From positions 496,001-560,000 of the forward strand of contig JAFDXK010000002.1 in NCBI GenBank assembly GCA_018267965.1: 64,000 nucleotides of DNA. The letters are read 5' to 3'. Made by a program: the position numbers and the translations under genes. The notes below the pieces were generated by a model. The model was not told the origin of the DNA, ran no database searches, and saw nothing but the letters and a program-made list of their open reading frames with translations. This DNA comes from Bacteroidota bacterium (GTDB lineage: Bacteria > Bacteroidota > Bacteroidia > Chitinophagales > Chitinophagaceae). This document shows positions 1 through 8,585 of this stretch, in pieces. The stretch's first letter is position 1, and each line of letters opens with the position of its first letter.

Positions 1-652
1 TTTGTAATTCTACGCCCGGTTGTCCTTTGATGTATTTCCTCACTTTAGTGATGAACACATCCATACTGCGGCCAAGGAAATAATCTTCCTTACCCCACAC
101 ATTCAGCAATATCTCATCACGCTTCAATACTTTGTTAGCATTTACACACAGGTATTTGATGAGGTCTGCTTCACGTTGTGTCAGCTGGTGTTCCTGTCCG
201 TCTCCGCGCAGTACCAGGTTGTTATAATCGAATATCAGGTTGCCCAGTTTTATTTCGGCAGGAGTATCGTCTTCTTTCTTTTTAGTACGCTTCAGGAACA
301 CTTCAAGGCGAAGTAATAATTCCTGCATATTGAACGGCTTGGTGATGTAGTCATCTGCACCGCTTTTAAAACCTGCTATCTTATCGTCATCCATGTTTTT
401 GGATGTCAATAATAAGATAGGTATAGCTTCGTTTTTCTGACGTATTTGGTTGGCAAGGTGCATACCGTCCTTTTTAGGCAGCATCACATCAAGCAGGCAC
501 ACATCAAAATTGTGTTTCATGAATTGAGCCCAGGCAGTTTCAGCATCAGCGCTGTGCACCACGTCATAGCCCGCATTAGATAAACTATCTCTCACTACAT
601 AGCTCAACGTCGGATCATCCTCTACCAGTAATATTTTAGCTTTATCGGCCAT
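1..652 (-). CDS. OmpR-family response regulator (C-terminus cut by window edge)
   Basis: DNA-binding response regulator of a two-component system. Reading the minus strand from the ATG at 652 gives 217 codons before the left edge, so only a few C-terminal residues are missing. The receiver domain (about residues 5-118) has the acidic pair E11-D12-D13, the phospho-acceptor D55 in CLLDVMLP, T83 in LLTS and K105 in TKPF. The winged-helix output domain starts near residue 130 and keeps LTQREADLIKYL and GRSMDVFITKVRKYI, typical of OmpR/PhoB proteins and close in style to Bacteroidota RprY. Its cognate kinase is not in the window and may lie beyond the left edge. Family is certain; target genes are unknown. 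Confidence 0.93.
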   Translation of the reverse strand, partial: MADKAKILLVEDDPTLSYVVRDSLSNAGYDVVHSADAETAWAQFMKHNFDVCLLDVMLPKKDGMHLANQIRQKNEAIPILLLTSKNMDDDKIAGFKSGADDYITKPFNMQELLLRLEVFLKRTKKKEDDTPAEIKLGNLIFDYNNLVLRGDGQEHQLTQREADLIKYLCVNANKVLKRDEILLNVWGKEDYFLGRSMDVFITKVRKYIKGQPGVELQ

Positions 653-805
653 ACTCTTTAGTTCTGTTTATCAAAGAAATGATATTGTTTATAATATAAT
701 ACCTCTATTATGCCACAATATACATAAACTATTAACGTAATTATAGTGATTTGACCTATAAAGTTTTTACTCTTTTATTCCACAAGACGATCTTTAATTT
801 TCAGG
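653..805. other. Intergenic spacer between regulator start and ruvC end
   Basis: A very A+T-rich spacer that must hold the promoter of the minus-strand response regulator. A TTTCTTTG sequence, one base from the TAnnTTTG -7 consensus, lies on the minus strand close to its start. No hairpin terminator for ruvC was recognised. Confidence 0.3.
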
Positions 806-1399
806 CTATCTCTTTACCCTGTCAGGGTTTTGGCTGAGGTATGCTTCCCAGCTTTGTGCCTTTTTCGATGCCCGGGGAACCTTAATTGTTGATGCGTCTT
901 TTTTCAGGCTATTCATTAGTCCCTGGTGATGGTGGCAGAGTGCAACTGCTACAGCATCGGTTGCATCCATAAAGCGTACATCTTCTTTAAAACCTAATGT
1001 GTGCTGCAGCATCTCCCAAACCTGTTCCTTAGTGGCATTACCTCTGCCTGTAATCGATTGCTTTATCTTGCGGGGTGCGTATTCTTCGGCCCTTAACCCG
1101 TGCATCATGGCAGCGGCTATCGCTACGCCCTGCGCACGCCCCAGTTTCAGCATACTTTGTACGTTTTTGCCAAAGAAGGGAGCTTCAATAGCTATGGCTG
1201 TTGGCTTGTGAGTAGCGATAAGGGTTTCTATTTTTTTATATATCAGTTCTAGCCTTTCTGCATGGTCTTTTTTGCGCGCCAGTTGTAGTACACCCATTTC
1301 CACAAGTGAAACCTTATTTTTGTTGATGGCTATCAGCCCGTAACCCATAACTAATGTACCGGGGTCTATACCTAAAATGATATGGGGTTCTTGCTGCAA
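806..1399 (-). CDS. ruvC: Crossover junction endodeoxyribonuclease RuvC
   Basis: Holliday-junction resolvase that cuts four-way recombination junctions together with RuvAB. The 197-residue protein has the RNase-H-like fold signature: GIDPGT with D12, AIEAPFF with E72, and MDATDAVAVALCHHH with D145 and D148, the expected D-E-D-D metal-binding set. Length is slightly above the usual 165-190 residues because of a basic C-terminal tail. The start is a TTG: an in-frame stop lies at 1439-1441 and no ATG or GTG occurs between it and the conserved IDPGT motif. The start sits only 14 bp from the TTG start of the divergent gene at 1414. Identification is secure. Confidence 0.96.
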   Translation of the reverse strand: MQQEPHIILGIDPGTLVMGYGLIAINKNKVSLVEMGVLQLARKKDHAERLELIYKKIETLIATHKPTAIAIEAPFFGKNVQSMLKLGRAQGVAIAAAMMHGLRAEEYAPRKIKQSITGRGNATKEQVWEMLQHTLGFKEDVRFMDATDAVAVALCHHHQGLMNSLKKDASTIKVPRASKKAQSWEAYLSQNPDRVKR

Positions 1400-1413
1400 A
1401 TGATAAACTTGTA

Positions 1414-2355
1414 TTGAACAAAAATACCAAAATACGGCTCAATTATGTTATTGGTGCCATTATATCCCTCTTATTGTTGTGGGCTATATACGTGCAGGTC
1501 AGTAATGAATTGCACAAAACCGATTTCAATACTGCGTGGCAAACCGGACCGGTGCATTGGCTGTATATCACTGTAACCCTGATGCTGGTCAATCTTTTTC
1601 TCGAAGCATGGAAATGGTATTTACTGGCACAATCCGCACAGCCACTCACCTTCAAAGAAGCATTGTTCAGTTATTTATACGGACTCGCCTTTTCTATCAT
1701 CACACCTAACCGCATAGGGGAATACCCCGGCAGGTTGTTATTCATGAAAAGGAAAAACCCGTTGCGATTGGTAAGTGTGTCCATATTAGGTTCTGTAGCG
1801 CAAATGCTAACACTTTGCATCTTTGGCTGTGCAGGCCTGATGTACTATTACACCACACATCACGAAACAATGATAGGAATAGTGCTATGGTCAAACATTG
1901 CGCTCACTATTGTAATAGGTATAGCCTATTGGAGATTCGAAACCTGGATACCTTTTATTGAAAAAATAAAATGGCTGAAACGATATCGCCGATACGGAAA
2001 TCTTTTAAAGAAATTTTCTTCAAAACAACAGTTAACCATACTTTCAATATCACTACTGCGTTATGGTATTTATACAACACAATATGTGCTGATGCTCTAT
2101 TGGATGAATATACACGTGCCACCCGTTCAGGCTTTTTTGCTGTCAGCTTTATTCTTTTGGGTAATAGCTATTGTGCCCTCTGTAGCCATACTGGAACTCG
2201 GTACACGTGGCGGTCTGGGGATGGCTTTATTCGGGCTATACTCCGATAATGTAATAGGCATCTTAGCAGCCACAGCAGGTATCTGGTGCATTAACCTGAT
2301 GTTGCCTGCCATAGCGGGGAGCTTATTGTCTTTGCGTATGCGCCTATTGAGGTGA
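1414..2355 (+). CDS. Flippase-like / lysylphosphatidylglycerol synthase TM-region family membrane protein
   Basis: Integral membrane protein of 313 residues with about eight hydrophobic helices. It resembles the UPF0104/YbhN and LPG-synthase N-terminal family (flippase-like domain). Visible landmarks are the first helix at residues 10-30, the polar motif TPNRIGEYPGR near residues 107-117, and ELGTRGGLGMALFG near residue 270, both typical of the family. The substrate is not predictable; family members are thought to move or modify lipid-linked compounds. The start is TTG, because an in-frame stop lies at 1378-1380 and no ATG precedes the first helix. It is divergent from ruvC with 14 bp between start codons. 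Confidence 0.75.
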   Translation: MNKNTKIRLNYVIGAIISLLLLWAIYVQVSNELHKTDFNTAWQTGPVHWLYITVTLMLVNLFLEAWKWYLLAQSAQPLTFKEALFSYLYGLAFSIITPNRIGEYPGRLLFMKRKNPLRLVSVSILGSVAQMLTLCIFGCAGLMYYYTTHHETMIGIVLWSNIALTIVIGIAYWRFETWIPFIEKIKWLKRYRRYGNLLKKFSSKQQLTILSISLLRYGIYTTQYVLMLYWMNIHVPPVQAFLLSALFFWVIAIVPSVAILELGTRGGLGMALFGLYSDNVIGILAATAGIWCINLMLPAIAGSLLSLRMRLLR

Positions 2356-2390
2356 TGTTTGTGTTTTTAGTTAATTTCATGTAGCTGTAT

Positions 2391-3191
2391 ATGAAAGCCC
2401 GTTATCGAAAAATAATCCTTGCGTTCCTGTTGATTTGTGTATATACAGCACAAGCCCAAAATGATTTCTGCGGCATAAAGAATACCAGCTTCAAAGACGG
2501 CGAAAAGCTTACCTACAGGGTCTATTACAACATGGGTGCTATATGGGTGCATGCAGGTAATGCCTCTTTTACTGCTACCGAAGAAGTGCTCAACAACAAA
2601 AAAGTATACCACGTAGTAGGCGATGGTAAAACGCTCAAATCATACAACTGGTTTTTTAAAGTGGTGGATAAATATGAGTCGTATATAGACGTTGAGACTT
2701 TGCTACCATTAAAATTTATCAGGAATGTAAATGAGGGAGGATATAGAATTTATAACAACGTAGCCTTCGACCATTTTACCAAACAGGCTGTATCAACTAC
2801 AGGTGTATTTAAAATTCCTACTTGTGTGCAGGATGTCCTCTCCACCATTTATTATGCCCGCAATATCGATTACAGCAAATACAAACCGGGAGACAAAATT
2901 CCGTTCAGTATGTTTTTGGACGATAAAGTGTATGACCTGTACATACGCTATGTAGGCAAGGAAAAAATAACTACCAAATACGGCACATTCAACGCTATTA
3001 AAATAGCACCCTTACTGATTGATGGTACCATCTTTAACGGTGGCGAAAAAATGGTGGTATGGGTAAGTGACGATGCCAACCATGTGCCTGTGCGGGTAGA
3101 CAGCCCCATATTGGTAGGCAGTATTAAAGTAGATTTGGTAGGTTATGAAAAACTGCGAAATGCTTTTACTGGATTGATAAGTATTGAATAA
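2391..3191 (+). CDS. DUF3108 domain-containing exported protein
   Basis: Exported protein of 266 residues with a signal peptide at about residues 1-22 (basic MKARYRK, hydrophobic core, QAQ cleavage region). The mature part begins with FKDGEKLTYRVYYN and continues with the GAIWVHAGNASF pattern typical of DUF3108 proteins, which are predicted periplasmic or outer-membrane-facing beta-sheet proteins of unknown function in Bacteroidota. It follows the flippase-like gene by 35 bp on the same strand and may be co-transcribed. No catalytic motif is visible. Family assignment is good; function is unknown. Confidence 0.82.
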   Translation: MKARYRKIILAFLLICVYTAQAQNDFCGIKNTSFKDGEKLTYRVYYNMGAIWVHAGNASFTATEEVLNNKKVYHVVGDGKTLKSYNWFFKVVDKYESYIDVETLLPLKFIRNVNEGGYRIYNNVAFDHFTKQAVSTTGVFKIPTCVQDVLSTIYYARNIDYSKYKPGDKIPFSMFLDDKVYDLYIRYVGKEKITTKYGTFNAIKIAPLLIDGTIFNGGEKMVVWVSDDANHVPVRVDSPILVGSIKVDLVGYEKLRNAFTGLISIE

Positions 3192-3201
3192 TACATAACA
3201 T

Positions 3202-3633
3202 TTGGAACAGCGAGCTAGAGCGATTTCATGGTTAATAACAATATTAGCGTTATTAGTATGTACATCTTTTTTATCAGAGACAGATATGTTTATTCCCAAA
3301 TTTAAAGATGACGTTTGGAGGAAAGATAGTAATGGTTGTTTAGGCTTAAGAAATACAAAAGAAATAATAGACGTTCTTTATTGTAATCAACAAAAACTGA
3401 TAGGGCTAAGTGAGAAGGAGATTATTGCTTACTTAGGTAACCCCAATTACAGAGAAGTTGATGATTGGAATCATACATATAATTTGTGTTATTACATAGA
3501 AAGAGGAGACCAGTGTGCACCAAACATTAAACCTCCTTACGCAAGAATGGACGTGAAGACATTGGAGGTTATATTAAAGGAAAACAAAGTTTTACGTTTA
3601 GATATTATCCAGGGAGGTGTAACATGTAAGTAA
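3202..3633 (+). CDS. Small hypothetical protein with N-terminal hydrophobic segment
   Basis: 143 residues; no family recognised. Residues 7-27 form one hydrophobic helix that could be a signal or anchor. The Cys in LLVC does not fit a good lipobox. The soluble part contains LIGLSEKEIIAYLGNPNYREVDDW, which resembles the short repeat of SmpA/OmlA-like proteins, but this is only a hint. The only possible start keeping the hydrophobic segment is TTG at 3202, since an in-frame stop lies at 3196-3198. Codon use is visibly more A+T-rich than in the adjacent genes, compatible with a recently acquired or fast-evolving orphan. It follows the DUF3108 gene by 10 bp. Confidence 0.6.
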   Translation: MEQRARAISWLITILALLVCTSFLSETDMFIPKFKDDVWRKDSNGCLGLRNTKEIIDVLYCNQQKLIGLSEKEIIAYLGNPNYREVDDWNHTYNLCYYIERGDQCAPNIKPPYARMDVKTLEVILKENKVLRLDIIQGGVTCK

Positions 3634-3736
3634 GATATTTCGCTTTAATCTAACTATCCCCCCCCAATAAATACCCATTAAATGGTATTTCAGGTTAAAA
3701 TCGCCTGTAAAACCGTAATTCAAGCCTTTCTTTTTA

Positions 3737-3744
3737 TATTTTTG
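3737..3744 (+). promoter_or_regulatory. Candidate -7 promoter element of the ammonia-lyase operon
   Basis: TATTTTTG matches the Bacteroidota -7 consensus TAnnTTTG and lies 29 bp upstream of the ATG at 3774. No convincing TTTG -33 element was found at the usual distance, so the call rests on the -7 box and position only. Confidence 0.5.
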
Positions 3745-3773
3745 CAACCTTTATCAATCATTATTATCCGAAT

Positions 3774-5327
3774 ATGATTTCCCTTGGTGGCAAAGCGTTA
3801 GACCTCTCAACTTTCGAGCAGGTAGTACTATATACAAAACAGGTAAATATCTCTGCATCTGCACTAAAGGAAGTAACACAGAGCTATAATTTCCTGAAAA
3901 ACTTTTCGGGCGATAAACTGATATATGGTATCAATACCGGTTTTGGTCCTATGGCGCAATACCGTATCAACGATACCGACCGCAAGCAATTGCAATACAA
4001 CCTTATCCGCAGTCATAGCTCAGGCATGGGGCAGTTGTTATCACCGCTGCATAGCAGGGGTATGTTGCTCGCAAGGTTGAATACCATGTTGCTGGGCTAT
4101 TCGGGTATACATCCTGATACGGTACAGTTGATGGTTGATTTGCTCAACAACGAAGCTTATCCTTGTGTGTATGCACATGGTGGTGTAGGTGCAAGCGGTG
4201 ACTTGGTGCAATTGGCGCACCTTGCATTGGGCTTGATAGGCGAAGGCAATTTCTGGTTCAAAGGAAAAGTAACACCTGCGAAAGAGGTGTATAAAAAATT
4301 GGGTTTGAAACCAATGGACATACACATCCGCGAAGGATTGGGTATGCTCAATGGTACATCTGCTATGACGGGTATCGGTGGTGTGAATGTGGTAATGGCG
4401 CACCGTTTGGTAGTGTGGAGCATGTTGCTCTCGCTGATGGTGAATGAAATGATGGAAGCATATGACGACCATTTCTCTAAAGAACTGAACAACGTAAAAC
4501 AACATAAAGGACAACGTGCAGTAGCAGAGTGGATGCGTATTCTGGGTAAGGACAGCAAACTGATGCGCAAACGCCACGAACACCTCTATGATAAAAAAGT
4601 GACGGTTGATGTGATAGAAGATAAAGTGCAGGAATATTATTCACTGCGCTGCGTACCACAAATACTCGGCCCTATTTTCGATACGGTATTGAACACAGAG
4701 CAGGTAATAGTAAACGAACTGAACTCTGTAAACGATAACCCTGTTGTTGATAGAAAGAACAAAAACATTTTCCACGGTGGTAATTTCCACGGCGATTATA
4801 TAGCACTGGAAATGGATAAACTGAAGATTGCTATTACTAAGCTATCTATGTTGGCAGAAAGGCAATTGAACTTCCTGCTCAACCCGCACCTCAACCAAAA
4901 GCTACCGCCGTTTGCAAATGCTGGCAAGCTCGGTTTGAACTTTGGTATACAAGGTATGCAGTATCCTGCTACATCTACAGTGGCAGAGAATCAGACACTC
5001 AGCAACCCGATGTACATACACAGCATTCCGAACAACAACGACAACCAGGATATAGTGAGCATGGGTTGCAACGCAGCTATGATGTGCAACCGTGTGATAG
5101 ATAACGCTTACGAAGTGCTGGCAGTAGAAGCTGTGGCATTGGTACAGGCGATAGACCTGCGCGGCATATCTAAAAAACTGGCGCCATCTACCAAATGGAT
5201 GTATGATGGTGTTCGCAAGTTGTTCCCGTTCTTTAAAGAAGATTTTTCTGCATCGCCTAACCTGCAAAATGTAAAGCAATGGATGACAGAAACCGATATC
5301 GTAGCACAATTCAAAAAGAAGATTTAA
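3774..5327 (+). CDS. Aromatic amino acid ammonia-lyase (HAL/PAL/TAL family), flexirubin-type locus
   Basis: Deaminates an aromatic amino acid to a cinnamic-type acid. In this setting, likely tyrosine to 4-coumarate as polyene starter. The 517 residues carry the lyase signature: catalytic Y51 in YGINTGFG, the MIO-forming Ala140-Ser141-Gly142 in GVGASGDL, and QNQDIVS-like NDNQDIVSMG near residue 420. The selectivity pair is Ser80-His81 in LIRSHSSG, the pair found in histidine lyases and in several bacterial tyrosine lyases and aminomutases, so substrate cannot be fixed from sequence alone. Context favours pigment synthesis: a ketoreductase overlaps its stop codon and a ketosynthase follows. No hut genes are nearby, which argues against histidine degradation. 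Confidence 0.88.
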   Translation: MISLGGKALDLSTFEQVVLYTKQVNISASALKEVTQSYNFLKNFSGDKLIYGINTGFGPMAQYRINDTDRKQLQYNLIRSHSSGMGQLLSPLHSRGMLLARLNTMLLGYSGIHPDTVQLMVDLLNNEAYPCVYAHGGVGASGDLVQLAHLALGLIGEGNFWFKGKVTPAKEVYKKLGLKPMDIHIREGLGMLNGTSAMTGIGGVNVVMAHRLVVWSMLLSLMVNEMMEAYDDHFSKELNNVKQHKGQRAVAEWMRILGKDSKLMRKRHEHLYDKKVTVDVIEDKVQEYYSLRCVPQILGPIFDTVLNTEQVIVNELNSVNDNPVVDRKNKNIFHGGNFHGDYIALEMDKLKIAITKLSMLAERQLNFLLNPHLNQKLPPFANAGKLGLNFGIQGMQYPATSTVAENQTLSNPMYIHSIPNNNDNQDIVSMGCNAAMMCNRVIDNAYEVLAVEAVALVQAIDLRGISKKLAPSTKWMYDGVRKLFPFFKEDFSASPNLQNVKQWMTETDIVAQFKKKI

Positions 5328-6055
5328 TGAAATACGCATTAGTAACAGGAGGCTCGCGTGGTATAGGCCGTGCTACTTGCATCAAGCTGGCTGAACTCGG
5401 TTATGCCATACTGGTAAATTATAAAGGCAATAAAGAAGCGGCAGAAGAAACAGTACGTTTAGTAAAAGAGAAAGGCGTAAGTGCAGAGATACTCAATTTT
5501 GATGTAGCTAAGAAAGCAGATGTAGATGCTGTGTTGGGCGGATGGATAGAATCGCACAAAGAAGATATTATTGAAGTGCTGGTAAATAATGCAGGTATTC
5601 GGCAGGATACATTACTCATGAGCATGACTGATGAACAATGGGATAGTGTACTCGATACCAGTCTGCAAGGCATGTACAACGTAACCAAGTGTGTACTGAA
5701 CCCGATGCTGATGAACCGCTACGGTCGCATCATCAACATGGTATCACTCAGTGGTATAAAAGGCATGCCGGGACAAGTAAACTATTCTGCTGCCAAAGCA
5801 GGTATGATAGGTGCAACCAAAGCATTGGCACAGGAGATTGCTAAACGCAATGTAACGGTAAACGCCATCGCTCCGGGTTTTGTTAAAACAGACATGACCG
5901 AAGAACTGAACGAAAAAGAATTGGTAAACATGATACCGATGAAACGTTTCGGCTTGGCAGAAGAAGTAGCCGACTTAGTTGGCTTCTTTGCTTCTAAGAA
6001 TGCATCTTACATCACCGGGCAGGTAGTGTCTATCAATGGTGGTCTGTACACTTAA
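5327..6055 (+). CDS. 3-oxoacyl-ACP reductase (FabG-like SDR)
   Basis: Short-chain dehydrogenase/reductase of 242 residues that reduces 3-ketoacyl-ACP with NADPH during polyene chain assembly. It has the Rossmann motif TGGSRGIG (residues 7-14), NNAG (87-90), and the catalytic Ser140, Tyr153 and Lys157 (VNYSAAK). The C-terminus ITGQVVSINGGL is typical of FabG. The start is the ATG overlapping the lyase stop as TAATG. An upstream in-frame ATG at 5279 would add 16 residues inside the lyase gene and is not supported by the fold. Translational coupling with the lyase points to a pathway-dedicated reductase (ApeQ-like) rather than the housekeeping FabG. Confidence 0.9.
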   Translation: MKYALVTGGSRGIGRATCIKLAELGYAILVNYKGNKEAAEETVRLVKEKGVSAEILNFDVAKKADVDAVLGGWIESHKEDIIEVLVNNAGIRQDTLLMSMTDEQWDSVLDTSLQGMYNVTKCVLNPMLMNRYGRIINMVSLSGIKGMPGQVNYSAAKAGMIGATKALAQEIAKRNVTVNAIAPGFVKTDMTEELNEKELVNMIPMKRFGLAEEVADLVGFFASKNASYITGQVVSINGGLYT

Positions 6056-6067
6056 TACATTTAGAAA

Positions 6068-7285
6068 ATGAGTCGTGTTGTAATTACAGGTTTAGGTATT
6101 TATTCTTCATTAGGAAAGAACCGCGAAGAGGTAACAAAGTCATTGTTTGAAGGGAAATCAGGTATTATCCTCGACCCCAAACGCAAAGAAATGGGCTATC
6201 GTAGTGGGTTGACCGGTTTTGTAGAACGCCCGCAACTGAAAGGGCTATTAGACCGCCGTGCCCGTATCATGATGCCCGAGCATGCCGAGTTTGCTTACAT
6301 GGCTACAATAGAAGCTTTAGCACAAGCGGGAATGACAACCGAATTTTTTGAAGAAAATGAAACAGGCATCATATATGGTAACGATAGCTGTGCACAGCCG
6401 GTAATAGAAGGCATTGATTTAGTGCGCGAGAAAAAAGATACCATGCTTGTAGGCTCAGGCTCTGTGTTCCAGGTGTTGAATAGCACTGTGACTATGAACC
6501 TGGCTACTATATTCAAATTACGTGGCATCAACTTTACTATTAGCGCAGCATGTGCCAGTGGTTCGCACTCCATTGGTATGGGCTATATGTTTATCAAACA
6601 AGGCTTGCAGGATAGAGTGATTTGCGGTGGTGCGCAGGAAGTAAATATTTACTCTATGCCCAATTTCGATGCGCTCAGTACATTCAGTATTCGCGAAGAT
6701 GAACCAACAAAAGCATCGCGCCCTTTCGATAGAGATAGGGATGGACTAGTTCCCGGCGGTGGTGCCGCAACAGTAATTCTAGAAAGCCTTGAAAGCGCGC
6801 AGGCTCGTGGTGCAACCATACTGGCAGAAGTATTAGGTTATGGTTTTTCGTCAAACGGGCAGCATATCAGTAATCCTAGCACTGAAGGGCAGGTACGTTC
6901 TATAAGCCGCGCATTAAAAGATAGCGGCTTTACTGCTGCGGATATTCAATACATTAACGCACACGCTACCAGTACACCTGCAGGCGATGGCAGCGAGGCA
7001 GAAGCGATATATGAAGTGTTTGGAGGCAAAGTGCCTGTTAGTTCTACAAAATCAATGACAGGGCATGAATGCTGGATGGCAGGTGCCAGTGAGATAGTGT
7101 ACAGTATGCTGATGATGCAGAATGGTTTTATTGCGCCTAACATCAATTTCGAAAACCCTGATGAACACAGCGCAAAAATCAACGTCATACCACAAACACT
7201 GAAACAGGATTTCGATTTGTTCCTTTCCAACTCTTTTGGTTTTGGGGGTACTAATTCATCTTTGGTGGTCAAGAGGTGGGAGTAG
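6068..7285 (+). CDS. Beta-ketoacyl-ACP synthase (FabF-like), flexirubin-type locus
   Basis: Condensing enzyme of 405 residues for chain elongation. The thiolase-fold active site is complete: Cys162 in AACASGSHSIG, His299 in NAHATSTPAGD and His333 in STKSMTGHECWMAG, with the C-terminal NSFGFGGTNSSLV. It starts 12 bp after the ketoreductase, so lyase, reductase and synthase form one operon closed by the hairpin at 7304-7325. It resembles the third ketosynthase of aryl polyene/flexirubin clusters (ApeR-like) more than a lone FabF, by context. The replacement of the usual HTLGAAG by HECWMAG after the second His is a distinguishing feature of this subfamily. Confidence 0.9.
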   Translation: MSRVVITGLGIYSSLGKNREEVTKSLFEGKSGIILDPKRKEMGYRSGLTGFVERPQLKGLLDRRARIMMPEHAEFAYMATIEALAQAGMTTEFFEENETGIIYGNDSCAQPVIEGIDLVREKKDTMLVGSGSVFQVLNSTVTMNLATIFKLRGINFTISAACASGSHSIGMGYMFIKQGLQDRVICGGAQEVNIYSMPNFDALSTFSIREDEPTKASRPFDRDRDGLVPGGGAATVILESLESAQARGATILAEVLGYGFSSNGQHISNPSTEGQVRSISRALKDSGFTAADIQYINAHATSTPAGDGSEAEAIYEVFGGKVPVSSTKSMTGHECWMAGASEIVYSMLMMQNGFIAPNINFENPDEHSAKINVIPQTLKQDFDLFLSNSFGFGGTNSSLVVKRWE

Positions 7286-7303
7286 CATAAACTATAAAAA
7301 AGA

Positions 7304-7325
7304 AAAGCGGCAGTAATGCCGCTTT
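7304..7325. terminator. Bidirectional hairpin terminator
   Basis: AAAGCGGC pairs with GCCGCTTT around a short GTAA-capped loop, between the ketosynthase stop and the end of the convergent minus-strand gene. A-rich sequence before it and a T-containing stretch after it fit termination on both strands. Confidence 0.75.
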
Positions 7326-7351
7326 CTGTTTTCGTAACAATCAGGGGATGT

Positions 7352-8494
7352 TTAAGGATTAGGCGGGGTTGGGTTTTGATCTTTGCAGCCACAACCTACC
7401 TCGTTGCAATCACAGATAGAACATTCTGACACTTTTGGTTCTGCCATGATATTGTTGGTGCGTATACAGAATTCCCTTTTCAAAATGACATGTGGTTTGT
7501 ATTCAGGGGCTTCTTTAATTTTCTTCAATAACTCGTCTAGTAATTTCTTTTCGTTACCAGCAATATTTACAGCTTTGGCTTTTTCAACGAGTTGTGCTTC
7601 AGAAAGCTTTTTATAGATTCTTTCTTCATTGGCAGTATGCAACTCCTTACGAGTAACAGGCAAAGTTTCAGCATGAGCTAGTGATTGTGTAGTATAAGCA
7701 GCATAAGCATGAACACCGGTTTCGGTTATACGCGCCATAGATGAAGCTTGTACCGGTAGCACAGGATATATTCTTTGTGCGTTGCTTGGAATAGATTTAA
7801 TATAATAAGGCCTGTGGATTAATGATATATCATGCAGCACATCGATTAAATCATAATGAACAGCAATCAACGATACTGTTTGAGAATATTTCTTATTCAA
7901 CTGTTTGAAAAAGAAAGTGACTACACGGCATGGATTGGGGTTGCTGATTTTTCGTAATGAACGGAATTTGTTTTCAGCCTCTGTCTTGTGGTCAATAGAT
8001 ATGTCATATTTATTGCTCACTTTCATAGACGTTTTTCTAATTACTTCGTCAAAGAATTTTTCATCGAAATGAAAATGCTGTGAAGCACTCATGCTAACAT
8101 CTGCTTTAGCTATGCCAAAGTAATCGACACTGCCGCTTGCAGATTCAGAGGTGTTGAAGTCTTGAGATGCGCCCAGCTCTACACGTATGGTATTCTGAAA
8201 TTCTGATTCAAATTCACTTTCAGTAGATTTTTCTTCATGTAATGCAGAAGAATATTTGTTGCTGCGGATAATTTCTATTTCCTGTTCTTCTTTAGGCAAT
8301 AGGCTAAAAGCATTGATGAGGTTACCCGGTGCGAAGCCCATCAGACATGTTTTGGTTTCATACGTCTTTGTGATGATAACTTTTAAGTGTCCCAACACTA
8401 CAGTTTGGTGTGTTTTAAACCGGCTTATGCGGCAATCATCACAAGCATCTACCATTTTTGTTTCCAGGTCATACTGGCATTTGTCAATCTTCAT
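7352..8494 (-). CDS. Unknown cytoplasmic-type protein with Cys-rich termini
   Basis: 380 residues; not recognised. There is no signal peptide or membrane segment. The N-terminus has Cys6, Cys19 and Cys22 (CDDCRISR). A central region has LLPKEEQEIEIIRSNKYS, then a Ser/Glu-rich part with ESEFQNTIRVELGASQ and a SVDYFGIAKADVSMSAS stretch that looks like repetitive amphipathic beta or coiled segments. The C-terminal 30 residues hold six cysteines (CSICDCNEVGCGC) followed by a Pro-rich end, so metal binding is possible. Upstream it carries the AGTAxGC / GCCGAAAA motif set that also precedes the lipoprotein gene at 8586-9143, suggesting shared control. Function cannot be assigned. Confidence 0.7.
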   Translation of the reverse strand: MKIDKCQYDLETKMVDACDDCRISRFKTHQTVVLGHLKVIITKTYETKTCLMGFAPGNLINAFSLLPKEEQEIEIIRSNKYSSALHEEKSTESEFESEFQNTIRVELGASQDFNTSESASGSVDYFGIAKADVSMSASQHFHFDEKFFDEVIRKTSMKVSNKYDISIDHKTEAENKFRSLRKISNPNPCRVVTFFFKQLNKKYSQTVSLIAVHYDLIDVLHDISLIHRPYYIKSIPSNAQRIYPVLPVQASSMARITETGVHAYAAYTTQSLAHAETLPVTRKELHTANEERIYKKLSEAQLVEKAKAVNIAGNEKKLLDELLKKIKEAPEYKPHVILKREFCIRTNNIMAEPKVSECSICDCNEVGCGCKDQNPTPPNP

Positions 8495-8515
8495 AATTAA
8501 GTGTTTTCAATTGGT

Positions 8516-8580
8516 GCCTACTCTATACCCTTTTCGGCATGCGGGTGCTTACTCTTTTAGTGGATTTTCAGCTTACTCCT
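8516..8580 (-). repeat. Tandem AGTAxGC / GCCGAAAA motif array upstream of the 7352-8494 gene
   Basis: On the plus strand, GCCTACTC (8516-8523), TTTTCGGCAT (8531-8540), GCTTACTC (8547-8554) and GGATTTTCAGCTTACTCCT (8562-8580) occur in order. The last unit matches 17 of 19 bases with the unit at 9177-9195, which precedes the neighbouring lipoprotein gene. The array lies 22-86 bp upstream of the minus-strand start at 8494, a position fitting a promoter or regulator site. Confidence 0.6.
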
Positions 8581-8585
8581 GTATC

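Noticed and set aside
20-316. 98-residue plus-strand open frame in the first 300 bases
   Set aside because: It is the antisense of the response regulator, whose full motif set on the minus strand is clear.
4041-4583. 180-residue minus-strand open frame within the ammonia-lyase
   Set aside because: Shadow frame of a well-supported gene; composition is His/Cys/Gln-rich and has no family features.
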